Source: Saliniramus fredricksonii
GTDB taxonomy: Bacteria; Pseudomonadota; Alphaproteobacteria; Rhizobiales; Beijerinckiaceae
Assembly: GCF_900094735.1 (NCBI RefSeq)
Contig: NZ_FMBM01000002.1
Span: forward strand, 806,001-870,000
Direction: 5' to 3'
DNA: 64,000 nt
In this document: one piece after another, positions 9,945 to 17,689 of the stretch
Layout: every line of letters starts with the position of its first letter
Position numbering within the stretch: the first letter of the stretch is position 1
Notes under the pieces: generated by a model
What the model saw: the letters and a program-made list of their open reading frames with translations, nothing else
What the model was told of the DNA's origin: nothing
Database searches by the model: none
Position numbers and translations under genes: made by a program

Positions 9945-12248
9945 TCAATCCAGATCCGGCGAAGTCGGTTCAAGATAAGAGCGCGAGACAGCATGGGCGT
10001 CGACCGCCCTCGCCGAATACAGTGCAGGCACCATTTCCAAACGCGACCAGAGTTCGTTCTGGTCACTGAAGAACGGACTATGTGGATCGCCTGACGACCC
10101 ATGAAAGACGATCCAGCGGCTGGAGTCCCAATCCGCAAGATCAAAGACGTACCGGGCAACGGACCCGTAGCTGCTGCTCGGCCCTGCGCCAGGATAGGCC
10201 CCCGTCGCACAGACGCAGTCGCCGTCTCCCCCAATGGCGCTCGAGCTTGGAGCCATCATCGGGGCATGATCGGGAAACATGGCCGCGAGGGGATGCGCGA
10301 AGGATGGACGGTGCAGCTGGCCCCATGGCGTGAGCGGAAAATCTTTCCCCACGCGTTCCATGGCCTCGCTTGCCACATCATCCCAGCCAGCGCCGCCGAG
10401 AAGGCTGACGTCCTCGGTTCGAAGCAGGTTTGGCAGCGTCCACCAAAGATGGTTGACCGCCGGTATCCCGGGCGGAACCTGGGCCAGAGCATCGACGCTT
10501 GCTCCCTCCAGCCCGGATCGGCGAGCCAGAATCCGCGTCATCTCCTGTCGGACCAGATAATAGATGGAGGGGGCATGTAGTCCGATATCCATTGCGCCAC
10601 CCCAGCCGCGCAAGGCGTCCTGGATTCTGCCAATCGCGTCGCTGCGCGGCGGGACCTGGCAAAGGCGGGAGCAGATTTCCACCGCAGGCTGTGAATGGGT
10701 ATCAGCGAGAATCTGGCGCATCGCAGATCCATCGAGGCGCTCATCTCTCTCAAGCAACTCGCTGATGCGTCGCGCCCGCGTTGATGGATGGCAATCGGTC
10801 GCGATATAATCCGGCCAGTCTTCGGGTACGGGCCGGTTGTTGGCGGTTATGATGCACCCCGAAGAAGGGTCGATCTCGCGTGGCATCTCCTCGAAGGGAA
10901 TCATCCCCCGCCATTCATGCTCGCCGGTCCAGCCTGGAACCGGGAGCCAGCCATTGAGGCGATCGCGGCGGGGTACGATCGCTCGGATTGACACGCCGAT
11001 ATGGCCATCCACATCCGCGCCGACGAGGCTGTGATCAATAACGCCCCAGCCCCGGGTCGCCTCATAGAACGCGTTGAGGTCGCGCGCATGCAGCATCGGA
11101 AGGAGGCAATCCAGCGAAAGGTCGACGTCGTCGATCTGCAGGGAACGCAATGCGATCGCGAAGCCCTCTCGTGGATCGCCCGCGATGATCGGGCCATGCC
11201 GCGTCCTGTGCACCGTAACGGTTTCGGCCTCAGCTCCGCGGACGATTATGGTCTCAACGCGCAGCTCGGTCTCGCGCCAGCCGGCATCGGTCGCGTAGCG
11301 CTCGCCATTGCTTCCATCGAAGCGCTCCACATAAAGATCATGGATATCAGCGAAGGCATGCGTCACGCACCACGCGACGCGGTCCGTATGTGCGAAATGC
11401 GGGAAGGCCGGCACGCCGGGAACCGAGAAGCCCAGAGCGTCGAATGCATCGCAGGTCAGATGCAGCTGCGCATACATTCCGGGGATATCGAAGGCTCGAT
11501 GCGGATCGCCCGCGATGATCGGCTTGCCGGCCACGGTATGCCGACCGTCGATCGCCCAGTTGTTGGAGCCGCCAAGCGTGGCTTCGGGCGACACCATCGC
11601 CGCCAGGGCTTCGATCGCCGGCGCCAGATCGTTGAGAGAGGCGATCCAGCGTCGTCCTTCTGCGCCCTGCGGAACAACGAAACGTTCGACGCCTCCATCG
11701 TCGTACCGAAGCAGATTGACTGCTTCGGGGCCAATCGTTCGCAGAGCCGCCGCACGCCATAACTTGAACCAGACTGACCCCATCAATAATCCGCGCTGGC
11801 GCATGACCGCCACGCAGTGCCATGGCTCCCATGGCTCCGGATTCTCACCCAGCAACCGATATTCCAGTGGCAGCTCGTCATTCCCCCTGCAGGAAGCCAT
11901 GAAGGCGTTGACGCCGTCTGTATAGCGCTCGATCATCATGGCAGTCTGAGGGGAAAGAGCCTTCATGTCGCGGCGGGACACGCCCGCAATATCAAGCCGC
12001 CGGGAGAGGATATCGAGTCCGAGCGCGGACGGCCCGCCCCACTCGGCGAAACGTCCGACCGCACGCCGACGCGCGGCATCCATCTGCCACAACCGATCCT
12101 GGGCATGCACGAAGCCATTGGCGAAAAAGACGTCGCCGGCAGTTGCCGCGCGGATGTGGGGAATGCCCCAGACGTCCCGAATGACTTCGATGGAGCTTTG
12201 GGAGCCCTCGGAGCCAGTCGTTTTGTCACTTGGGATCGACTTGGGCAT
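9945..12248 (-). CDS. Penicillin-acylase-family Ntn hydrolase
   Basis: This 767-residue protein belongs to the penicillin amidase family (Ntn hydrolases), which deacylate beta-lactams, acyl-homoserine lactones or other N-acyl compounds. The autocatalytic cleavage point and new N-terminal nucleophile are seen as GGSNNWAI, with Ser228 the predicted beta-chain Ser1; the alpha segment opens with VIRDVWGIPHIRA, also typical. No convincing signal peptide is present, unlike classical periplasmic acylases, so a cytoplasmic enzyme is possible. The open frame extends 39 residues upstream, but the ATG used here has GGGGGTG just before it. It follows the transketolase pair on the same strand after 192 bp and has a candidate GntR operator 21 bp upstream. 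Confidence 0.93.
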   Translation of the reverse strand: MPKSIPSDKTTGSEGSQSSIEVIRDVWGIPHIRAATAGDVFFANGFVHAQDRLWQMDAARRRAVGRFAEWGGPSALGLDILSRRLDIAGVSRRDMKALSPQTAMMIERYTDGVNAFMASCRGNDELPLEYRLLGENPEPWEPWHCVAVMRQRGLLMGSVWFKLWRAAALRTIGPEAVNLLRYDDGGVERFVVPQGAEGRRWIASLNDLAPAIEALAAMVSPEATLGGSNNWAIDGRHTVAGKPIIAGDPHRAFDIPGMYAQLHLTCDAFDALGFSVPGVPAFPHFAHTDRVAWCVTHAFADIHDLYVERFDGSNGERYATDAGWRETELRVETIIVRGAEAETVTVHRTRHGPIIAGDPREGFAIALRSLQIDDVDLSLDCLLPMLHARDLNAFYEATRGWGVIDHSLVGADVDGHIGVSIRAIVPRRDRLNGWLPVPGWTGEHEWRGMIPFEEMPREIDPSSGCIITANNRPVPEDWPDYIATDCHPSTRARRISELLERDERLDGSAMRQILADTHSQPAVEICSRLCQVPPRSDAIGRIQDALRGWGGAMDIGLHAPSIYYLVRQEMTRILARRSGLEGASVDALAQVPPGIPAVNHLWWTLPNLLRTEDVSLLGGAGWDDVASEAMERVGKDFPLTPWGQLHRPSFAHPLAAMFPDHAPMMAPSSSAIGGDGDCVCATGAYPGAGPSSSYGSVARYVFDLADWDSSRWIVFHGSSGDPHSPFFSDQNELWSRLEMVPALYSARAVDAHAVSRSYLEPTSPDLD

Positions 12249-12269
12249 GGTCACCCCCTGTTTGAAATA

Positions 12270-12279
12270 TAATATATCA
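12270..12279. promoter_or_regulatory. Candidate GntR operator (TAATATATCA)
   Basis: The 10-mer differs by one base from the TGATATATCA palindromes found before the aminotransferase and transketolase genes. It sits 21 bp before the acylase start codon, exactly the spacing seen at the aminotransferase gene. Binding by the GntR regulator encoded in the cluster is inferred. Confidence 0.45.
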
Positions 12280-12440
12280 GAACGCCGATGAGATCGGCTG
12301 TCAAGACGTTGAACAAGCCCCGGGTAACTTCCTGTCGTGATGAAGCGGGCTTGGCTAGATTCCATTCGCGCCGGGCAACAAAAGGAACACCTTATGTCGC
12401 CCTGTCATGCCAACCATGCCTGAAACGAGCGGCGCTTTCG

Positions 12441-13475
12441 TCACCCGCGCGGCTTCAGGAATGCACTCGCCACATTATAGATACCCTCTGCATCAAGCTG
12501 ATAATGGGCGTAGAGCGCGGCGGGCGGCCCCACTTCAACGAATTTGTCAGGCACCCCGTGACGTTGGAACGGGATGCGGGGCAGATCAATGAGCGCTTCC
12601 GCCATTGCCGAGCCCAATCCTCCGATGACGTTGTGCTCTTCGACCGTTAGAATTGCGCCGGTTTCATCAACAGCCGCCTTGATTTCATGGAAATCCAGCG
12701 GTTTGATCGTGTGCATGTCGACGACGCGCACCGAGAACCCCGCCTTTTCCATGCGCTGCGCCGCATCCAGAGATGGGCGCACCTGGGCCCCATAGGTCAT
12801 GATCGTGATGTCAGAGCCATCGCGAAGCCGCGTGGCGCGCCCGAACGCGAAATCTGATGGGACAGTGTCGTAGACGACAGGGTCACGCCCGCGTCCGAGC
12901 CGGATATACATCGCTCCCGGATGGTCCACCGACTTTCGCAGGATCGCGCGAAGATGGTTTGCGTCCGTGGCGTTGACGATCGTCAAATCGGCGACGGTGC
13001 GCATCATGCCGATATCTTCAAGTGCATGGTGCGACGTTCCATAGAATCCCATGGACATGCCCGAATGACTTCCGACGATACGAACGGGCATCTTTGGGTA
13101 GGCGCAATCGGTGCGTATCTGCTCGGCGGCCAGGATTCCGCTGAACGCAGCGAATGTCGCCACATAGGGGATCAATCCGGTCGACGCCATACCAGCCGCC
13201 GCCGTGATCATGTTCCGCTCAGCGATCCCGAAGTCGAAGAATCGCCGGGGATGCCGCGCCCGGAAGTCGCTCGTGCGATTGGCGGTGGCCAGATCTGCGG
13301 TCGCAACCACGATCCGGGGATCGTTGTCGGCCAAGTCGGCAAGCTCCTCGCCGAGGATGAAGGCGGGCATGGACGCCGCCGGCGTTCCCTGCACGGAGCG
13401 GGAATCCTTCAGGAGCGTCTTGCCGTCTGCCGTTCCGCGAAAAATCTCGCTTTGGTCCTGACTCTGCGTGCTCAT
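12441..13475 (-). CDS. Transketolase, C-terminal (pyrimidine-binding) subunit
   Basis: This is the second half of a split transketolase, carrying the pyrimidine-binding and C-terminal domains. The catalytic Glu that activates thiamine diphosphate is in FFDFGIAERNMITAAAGMA; SHSGMSMGFYGTSHHALEDI and the C-terminal TVEEHNVIGGLGSAMAEAL also fit the family. The gene overlaps the N-terminal subunit gene as ATGA, so the two are translated together and should assemble as a heterotetramer. An extra N-terminal segment of about 30 residues precedes the domain. Split transketolases of this kind often serve dedicated catabolic pathways, moving a C2 unit between sugar-like ketoses and aldehydes. Confidence 0.93.
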   Translation of the reverse strand: MSTQSQDQSEIFRGTADGKTLLKDSRSVQGTPAASMPAFILGEELADLADNDPRIVVATADLATANRTSDFRARHPRRFFDFGIAERNMITAAAGMASTGLIPYVATFAAFSGILAAEQIRTDCAYPKMPVRIVGSHSGMSMGFYGTSHHALEDIGMMRTVADLTIVNATDANHLRAILRKSVDHPGAMYIRLGRGRDPVVYDTVPSDFAFGRATRLRDGSDITIMTYGAQVRPSLDAAQRMEKAGFSVRVVDMHTIKPLDFHEIKAAVDETGAILTVEEHNVIGGLGSAMAEALIDLPRIPFQRHGVPDKFVEVGPPAALYAHYQLDAEGIYNVASAFLKPRG

Positions 13476-14353
13476 TGCGCAACCTCTTCCTCGAATGGCT
13501 GGAGACCAGCTTCCAGTTCCGCGAGGACATCGTCGTAATCGTCCCCGACCAGGTTCCCGACATGCCAGTCGAGGCTAAGTTCCATGCGCTTGACACCGCG
13601 CCCCTTGATCGTATCGGCAATGATCGCCTGCGGGCGCCCGCTCCCAGCGGGTGGCAGGGCATCCAGGGCGGCAAGCACTGCATCGAGATCATGCCCGTCG
13701 ATTCGCGTCGTTTCCCAGCCAAAACTCCGGAAACGGTCTTCCAATGGCTCCACAGCCATGATGTCGTCGCAGAAACCATCGATGCACAGCTGGTTGCGAT
13801 CGACGATCGCGACGAGATTTTGCAGTTCGTAATGAGACGCGGCCATCGCAGCTTCCCAAACCTGTCCCTCGCAGAGTTCGCCGTCCCCGAGCATGATGAA
13901 GGTGCGAAAAGACCGCCCCTGAACACGGGCGCCAAGCGCCATTCCCAGACCGATCGACAGACCGTGACCGAGCGAGCCTGATGAAAAGTCGATGCCTGGC
14001 ACCTTCTTCATGTCCGGATGGTCGCCGAACCGGCTGCCAAACCGCGTGTAGGTTTCGAGTTCAGCAGCGTCAAAGAACCCAAGGTCGGCGAGCACCGGAT
14101 ACAGGCCGATGGCCGCATGCCCCTTCGAAAGAACAAACCTGTCGCGATCCTCCCATTGCGGCTTCGCCGGATTGAAACGCAGATGCGCGTAATACAAGGC
14201 CGCTAACAACTCCGCGCAAGAAAACGTGGATGAGTAGTGGCCGGCCCCTGCGATACGGGTCAGGCGAACCGTTTCGGTTCTGATGAACTTTGCTCTGTCC
14301 TCAAGGAACTCGCGGCCCATATTGCGGTTCTGCGGTGATTTGTGATCAACCAT
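13472..14353 (-). CDS. Transketolase, N-terminal (ThDP-binding) subunit
   Basis: This is the thiamine-diphosphate/Mg-binding half of a split transketolase. The ThDP motif begins at MLGDGELCEGQVWEAAMAA and ends about 30 residues later at VAIVDRNQ. The entrance motif SKGHAAIGLYPVLADLG and the GSLGHGLSIGLGMALG loop are conserved. At 293 residues the size matches other split N-terminal subunits. A 14-bp perfect palindrome lies 31 bp before its start codon, suggesting separate control by the GntR regulator encoded just upstream. Donor and acceptor sugars cannot be read from the sequence; the neighbouring aminotransferase suggests an aldehyde or ketone acceptor. Confidence 0.94.
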   Translation of the reverse strand: MVDHKSPQNRNMGREFLEDRAKFIRTETVRLTRIAGAGHYSSTFSCAELLAALYYAHLRFNPAKPQWEDRDRFVLSKGHAAIGLYPVLADLGFFDAAELETYTRFGSRFGDHPDMKKVPGIDFSSGSLGHGLSIGLGMALGARVQGRSFRTFIMLGDGELCEGQVWEAAMAASHYELQNLVAIVDRNQLCIDGFCDDIMAVEPLEDRFRSFGWETTRIDGHDLDAVLAALDALPPAGSGRPQAIIADTIKGRGVKRMELSLDWHVGNLVGDDYDDVLAELEAGLQPFEEEVAQ

Positions 14354-14384
14354 CTTACTCTCCCCAACGTAACGTTCAGAGACA

Positions 14385-14398
14385 TATGATATATCATA
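14385..14398. promoter_or_regulatory. Candidate GntR operator (TATGATATATCATA)
   Basis: A 14-bp perfect palindrome lies between the gntR gene and the transketolase genes. Its core TGATATATCA recurs before the aminotransferase gene and, with one change, before the acylase gene. AT-rich dyads of this size are usual operators for GntR/FCD repressors. It may overlap the promoter of the transketolase transcript. Confidence 0.6.
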
Positions 14399-14429
14399 GT
14401 TGCGGCACCGGCTGCTGGCCTAGGGCCAG

Positions 14430-15131
14430 TCAAGGCCGCCTGTTCTCCTTGGACTCGATCTGCCGGAGAAGCTTGCTGCCGCCCTCGATCAAATCCTGTC
14501 GGATCGCCTCCCGAAGACCATATACGTCTCCGGTGCGAAGCGCCGTGAGCACATTCTCGTGCTGATGTCGTTGCGCATAAGTCGGATGCGCATCTGGATA
14601 CAGCTCAGACAGAAGCGGGCCGATCCGCACCCACAAAGCCTCCAGAATCGAGATGAGATTCGGCATCGGCGCGCGCCAATACAGACCGAAATGAAACTCA
14701 AAATTACATTGAACTGCGGCTTGCCATTCCTGGCTCTTTTCCGCCTCGATCAAGCGTCGATGCGCATCCGTCAAATCCGCGATATCGGCGGGGGTGATAT
14801 GCGGAAGCGCTCTTTCCGCTGCCAGAGGCTCAAGATTCAGGCGAATATCACGGATTTCCAGATATTCCGCCAGATCAAGGCGCCGTACACGTACGAAATA
14901 TCGGGGTTTGACCTCGATAGCACCATCCCGGGATAATTGGGCAATGGCCTCGCGTACGGGTGTCTCCGACGTACCCATTTTGGCCGCAAGCTCTCGAATC
15001 TTCAAACGCTGGTCAGGCTTAAGGTCTCCCGACATCAAATCGGTGCGCAACCGGTCATAAACCTGCGTCGACAGACTGGTCATCTCGAGCGGCTCCTGAG
15101 ACGCTTGAAATAAAGTTGCCACCGTTGTCAT
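14430..15131 (-). CDS. GntR-family (FCD) transcriptional regulator
   Basis: This 233-residue regulator has an N-terminal winged HTH (about residues 20-85; QVYDRLRTDLMSGDLKPDQRL, then IRELAAKMGTSETPVREAIAQL) and an all-helical FCD effector domain (about 95-225). Metal-ligand-type FCD positions are present in the helices around NFEFHFGLY and the HQHENVL segment. A second in-frame ATG 16 codons downstream (MTSLSTQVYD) could be the true start. It lies 37 bp after the aminotransferase gene and before the transketolase pair, all on one strand. Conserved AT-rich palindromes before three neighbouring genes make it the probable local repressor, relieved by a pathway intermediate, most likely an organic acid. 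Confidence 0.93.
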   Translation of the reverse strand: MTTVATLFQASQEPLEMTSLSTQVYDRLRTDLMSGDLKPDQRLKIRELAAKMGTSETPVREAIAQLSRDGAIEVKPRYFVRVRRLDLAEYLEIRDIRLNLEPLAAERALPHITPADIADLTDAHRRLIEAEKSQEWQAAVQCNFEFHFGLYWRAPMPNLISILEALWVRIGPLLSELYPDAHPTYAQRHQHENVLTALRTGDVYGLREAIRQDLIEGGSKLLRQIESKENRRP

Positions 15132-15168
15132 CGCAATAGGTTCCGTCGAAAGTCTTTGCTCTTGTCAG

Positions 15169-16434
15169 TCATGTGCGGCGCGCCAAGGCTGCGAAGGCCT
15201 TGTCCGCCGCATCAAGAGCTTCGTCTATGTCAGCTTGCCCATGGGCTGTCGACAGGAACATGTTGTGCCGTGGATGCAGGTAGATGCCTTGCCGCAGCGC
15301 TTCGCGGCAGAATGCCTCCCCGATTGCGAAGTCGTCATCGCCAGCAAATTGCACAAGCGGCATCTGCGGCGGACCCGACTGTATGATTTCAAAACCATGG
15401 CGCGATGCCCGCTCCGCAAGACCATCCCGCAAACGCTGCCCCATTCGTCGCAGATATTCAGGTGCATCAAGCGCATGAAGTTGTCTGATGGTCTCTATCG
15501 CGGCCACCATCGGAGCGCCTGCATACCAGAAGGATCCCGTGACAAAGACACGCGACGCGGCGTCGCGCACGCTCTCGCCCCCGGTTACTGCCGCAAGCGG
15601 CCAGCCATTCGCAATCGCTTTGCTCCAGGCGCTGAGGTCAGGCTGAACACCATAGACTTCCCAGCTACCGCCCAAATGCAACCGAAAGCCGGCGCGCACG
15701 TCGTCAAGAATGAGCATCGCGTCAGCTGCATCGCACAGATCGCGGCAAGCCTGCGCAAATTCGGGCGTCGGCATTTCGAGGGTGCGGGAGATATCATGAC
15801 GGAACGAGGATACCAGAATCCCGGCCAGATCTGATCCGGCCCGATCGACAGCCTCGCGAAGCGAGGTGATATTATTGAAGGCAAATTCGATGATGTGCGC
15901 CCGGTCTTCCTGCGTAACCCCCACCAGCGACGGCGAGCACCAGGGAACCGCGCCGTGATAGGCCCCCTTAGCTACAACGATCTTTCGTCGTCCGGTCGCT
16001 GCACGTGCTATCGTCACGCAGGCGGTTGTCGCATCGGTTCCGTTCTTCTGGAACAAAGCCCAGGCTGCATGCGGAATCGTTTCGACCAGCAGCTCAGCCA
16101 GCTCAACCGCATGCCGCGTCGGCCCGTTTAGGCAATCACCTTGTTCAATCTGCCCATAAGCCGCCCGGTTCACCGCTTCGTTCTGGTGACCAAGAACGAT
16201 CGGGCCCCAGCTGCACATGAAGTCGATATAGCTGTTGCCGTCCACGTCGCTCACCCGACAGCCCTTGCCGCCCACAAAAAACTGCGGATAGCGATGGGGC
16301 ACCGCCGCCGCACGCTGGTGCCCCCACATCCCGCCGGGGATAACCGCGCTGGCGCGCAACCTCAAGGCTTCATCGCTTGTTCGGGCCGCTAATGCGAAGC
16401 TTTTATTCATCTCGTCCTGCCATACCGATGCCAC
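15169..16434 (-). CDS. Class III (GSA-type) pyridoxal-phosphate aminotransferase
   Basis: This PLP enzyme of about 420 residues is closest in layout to glutamate-1-semialdehyde aminomutase-like class III aminotransferases. The PLP lysine is Lys272 in LSAWSKAIANG, the ring-nitrogen Asp is Asp244 in LILDDVRAGF, and the phosphate-contact region NGTDATT (131-137) is present. Because the usual tRNA-dependent haem genes are absent and the neighbours are catabolic, a true HemL role is unlikely; it more probably transaminates or isomerises an amine released from the imported compound. The GTG start given here and an ATG eight codons downstream (after AGGA) are both possible. It is the first gene of the cluster and has a TGATATATCA palindrome 21 bp before the GTG. 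Confidence 0.9.
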   Translation of the reverse strand: MASVWQDEMNKSFALAARTSDEALRLRASAVIPGGMWGHQRAAAVPHRYPQFFVGGKGCRVSDVDGNSYIDFMCSWGPIVLGHQNEAVNRAAYGQIEQGDCLNGPTRHAVELAELLVETIPHAAWALFQKNGTDATTACVTIARAATGRRKIVVAKGAYHGAVPWCSPSLVGVTQEDRAHIIEFAFNNITSLREAVDRAGSDLAGILVSSFRHDISRTLEMPTPEFAQACRDLCDAADAMLILDDVRAGFRLHLGGSWEVYGVQPDLSAWSKAIANGWPLAAVTGGESVRDAASRVFVTGSFWYAGAPMVAAIETIRQLHALDAPEYLRRMGQRLRDGLAERASRHGFEIIQSGPPQMPLVQFAGDDDFAIGEAFCREALRQGIYLHPRHNMFLSTAHGQADIDEALDAADKAFAALARRT

Positions 16435-16455
16435 ATGCCCGTAGCCCTGAGAATC

Positions 16456-16465
16456 TGATATATCA
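16456..16465. promoter_or_regulatory. Candidate GntR operator (TGATATATCA)
   Basis: A perfect 10-bp palindrome lies 21 bp before the aminotransferase start codon. It is identical to the core of the palindrome before the transketolase genes. Control by the GntR/FCD regulator encoded in the same cluster is inferred from the repetition and position. Confidence 0.55.
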
Positions 16466-16929
16466 AAATTTGCACAGTGATTTAGTTAGTGTCAACCCGG
16501 CATCTGGAGGAAAGCGACGATTGTCTTTCTTTGCACGCAGGCGCGCAGCTTACCCATTACCGCGCCCAAATCGTAGGGCCTGCATGTTAGTTTCCGCCGA
16601 GAGGTGGCCCCAACAAGTATATGATTTCCACTGACATTTGACCCATGCGACTTTTTCACCAACGCGGCGCGCGGTAGGGAGGGGCGGAGAGGCGCCGGCA
16701 AAGCTTCCCTTGCTCTCCACGCCTTGATTATCTTGAACGCGGGGCTTTCACCTTGGAAACCCAAACCCATCAGCGCCGAGGCTTGCCGCCGACCTAAAGT
16801 CAATGTTGTAGCTCGTCCCTTCAAAGAAAGAGACACGCTTCTTCGCATGCGTAGCTCCGGTCACATCTTGCGAAGACCTGCCTGCAATGAGAGGGCTTTT
16901 GGGTGGTCATGGGTCCAGTCTCAATTCGG
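16466..16929. other. Intergenic region without a supported gene
   Basis: Short open frames here have no recognisable domains, no clear ribosome-binding sites and unnatural composition. The region between two divergently transcribed catabolic clusters probably holds promoters and possibly remnants of older insertions, but no terminal repeats or transposase motifs were identified. Confidence 0.5.
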
Positions 16930-16944
16930 AGAATAATATTCTGT
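16930..16944. promoter_or_regulatory. Candidate IclR operator (AGAAT-AAT-ATTCTGT)
   Basis: An inverted repeat AGAAT/ATTCT with a 3-bp spacer continues as ATTCTGT. The 11-mer TAATATTCTGT is identical to part of the palindrome upstream of the acyl-CoA ligase operon. It lies about 335 bp before the DUF35 gene, so a long leader or a further promoter would be needed. Binding by the nearby IclR regulator is inferred. Confidence 0.4.
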
Positions 16945-17278
16945 ATAAATAACGTTCTTGGTGCATCCGAACCAATGAAAGCCACCCCAAGCAGACTCAT
17001 GCACAATTGATGCCTGTCGAGCTTTACACTTAATGAGACATGTTCGAAAGCGGATATCAGCGATCTTATGCCTCATTCGACTTCAAGTTTTTGCCTTACG
17101 GCAACTTACGCAACGCCGCTGGTTCAGACTCTACCAAGCGTGGGGACATTCAAGGCAGTGACCTCGCGGGAACAGGAATCTGCATACCGCAGCAGGCTAA
17201 ATTCTCTTGTGAGTATGACATTCTTCTGTTTGAATGATCGATACAAAAACACTCAAAGAGAAACAACGGATCCAGTCG

Positions 17279-17689
17279 ATGACGGAGACCAATGACGCGA
17301 TGCAAGCAGGAGGCCCGGAAGCGGTGTTTCGTGCCTGTCTGCGCGAGGGTCGTTTCATGATCCAGCGCAATACCCTCACGGGTGAGCATGTCTTCTACCC
17401 GCGTACCCTCTCGCCCGGAGACGGCACGGGCGACCTCGTCTGGGTCGAAGCCAGTGGTCGTGGCATCGTGCATTCAACCACGGTCGCGCGCCGCCGACCC
17501 GAAAAGGGCGGCGACTACAACATCTGCCTGGTGACCCTCGAAGAAGGACCGCGCCTGATGAGCCGGGTGATCGAGATCGCGCCGGAAGAGGTCAAGATCG
17601 GCATGCCGGTCATGGCCCGCATCGTTGAGCTGATGGGCGAGCCGGCTGTCGTCTTCGTCCCCGCCGACAGCATGGAGGTGGCATCATGA
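17279..17689 (+). CDS. DUF35/OB-fold protein, partner of the thiolase-like enzyme
   Basis: This 136-residue protein has the DUF35 OB-fold (GDLVWVEASGRGIVHSTTV through VKIGMPVMARI). DUF35 proteins pair with thiolase-like or retro-aldolase enzymes acting on CoA esters. The usual N-terminal zinc ribbon is degenerate: where homologues have two C-x2-C pairs, this protein has QRNTLTGEHVFYPRTLSPGDG with no cysteine. The open frame starts 15 codons earlier, but the ATG used here is a better fit to family length. It overlaps the following thiolase-like gene as ATGA, so the two are co-translated and likely form one complex. It opens the operon of thiolase-like protein, SDR and acyl-CoA dehydrogenase. 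Confidence 0.85.
   Translation: MTETNDAMQAGGPEAVFRACLREGRFMIQRNTLTGEHVFYPRTLSPGDGTGDLVWVEASGRGIVHSTTVARRRPEKGGDYNICLVTLEEGPRLMSRVIEIAPEEVKIGMPVMARIVELMGEPAVVFVPADSMEVAS

Noticed and set aside
15169-16434. Call of the aminotransferase as hemL for haem synthesis
   Set aside because: The fold matches, but the surroundings are catabolic, and the window gives no sign of haem genes; only the class III assignment is kept.
16492-16848. Minus-strand frame of 118 codons in the gap between clusters, possibly an IS remnant
   Set aside because: Some phrases look like transposon-end translations, but no inverted repeats or transposase motifs could be shown.
17040-17237. Plus-strand frame of 65 codons before the DUF35 gene
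   Set aside because: No ribosome-binding site, no recognisable domain, and it lies in a probable leader region.
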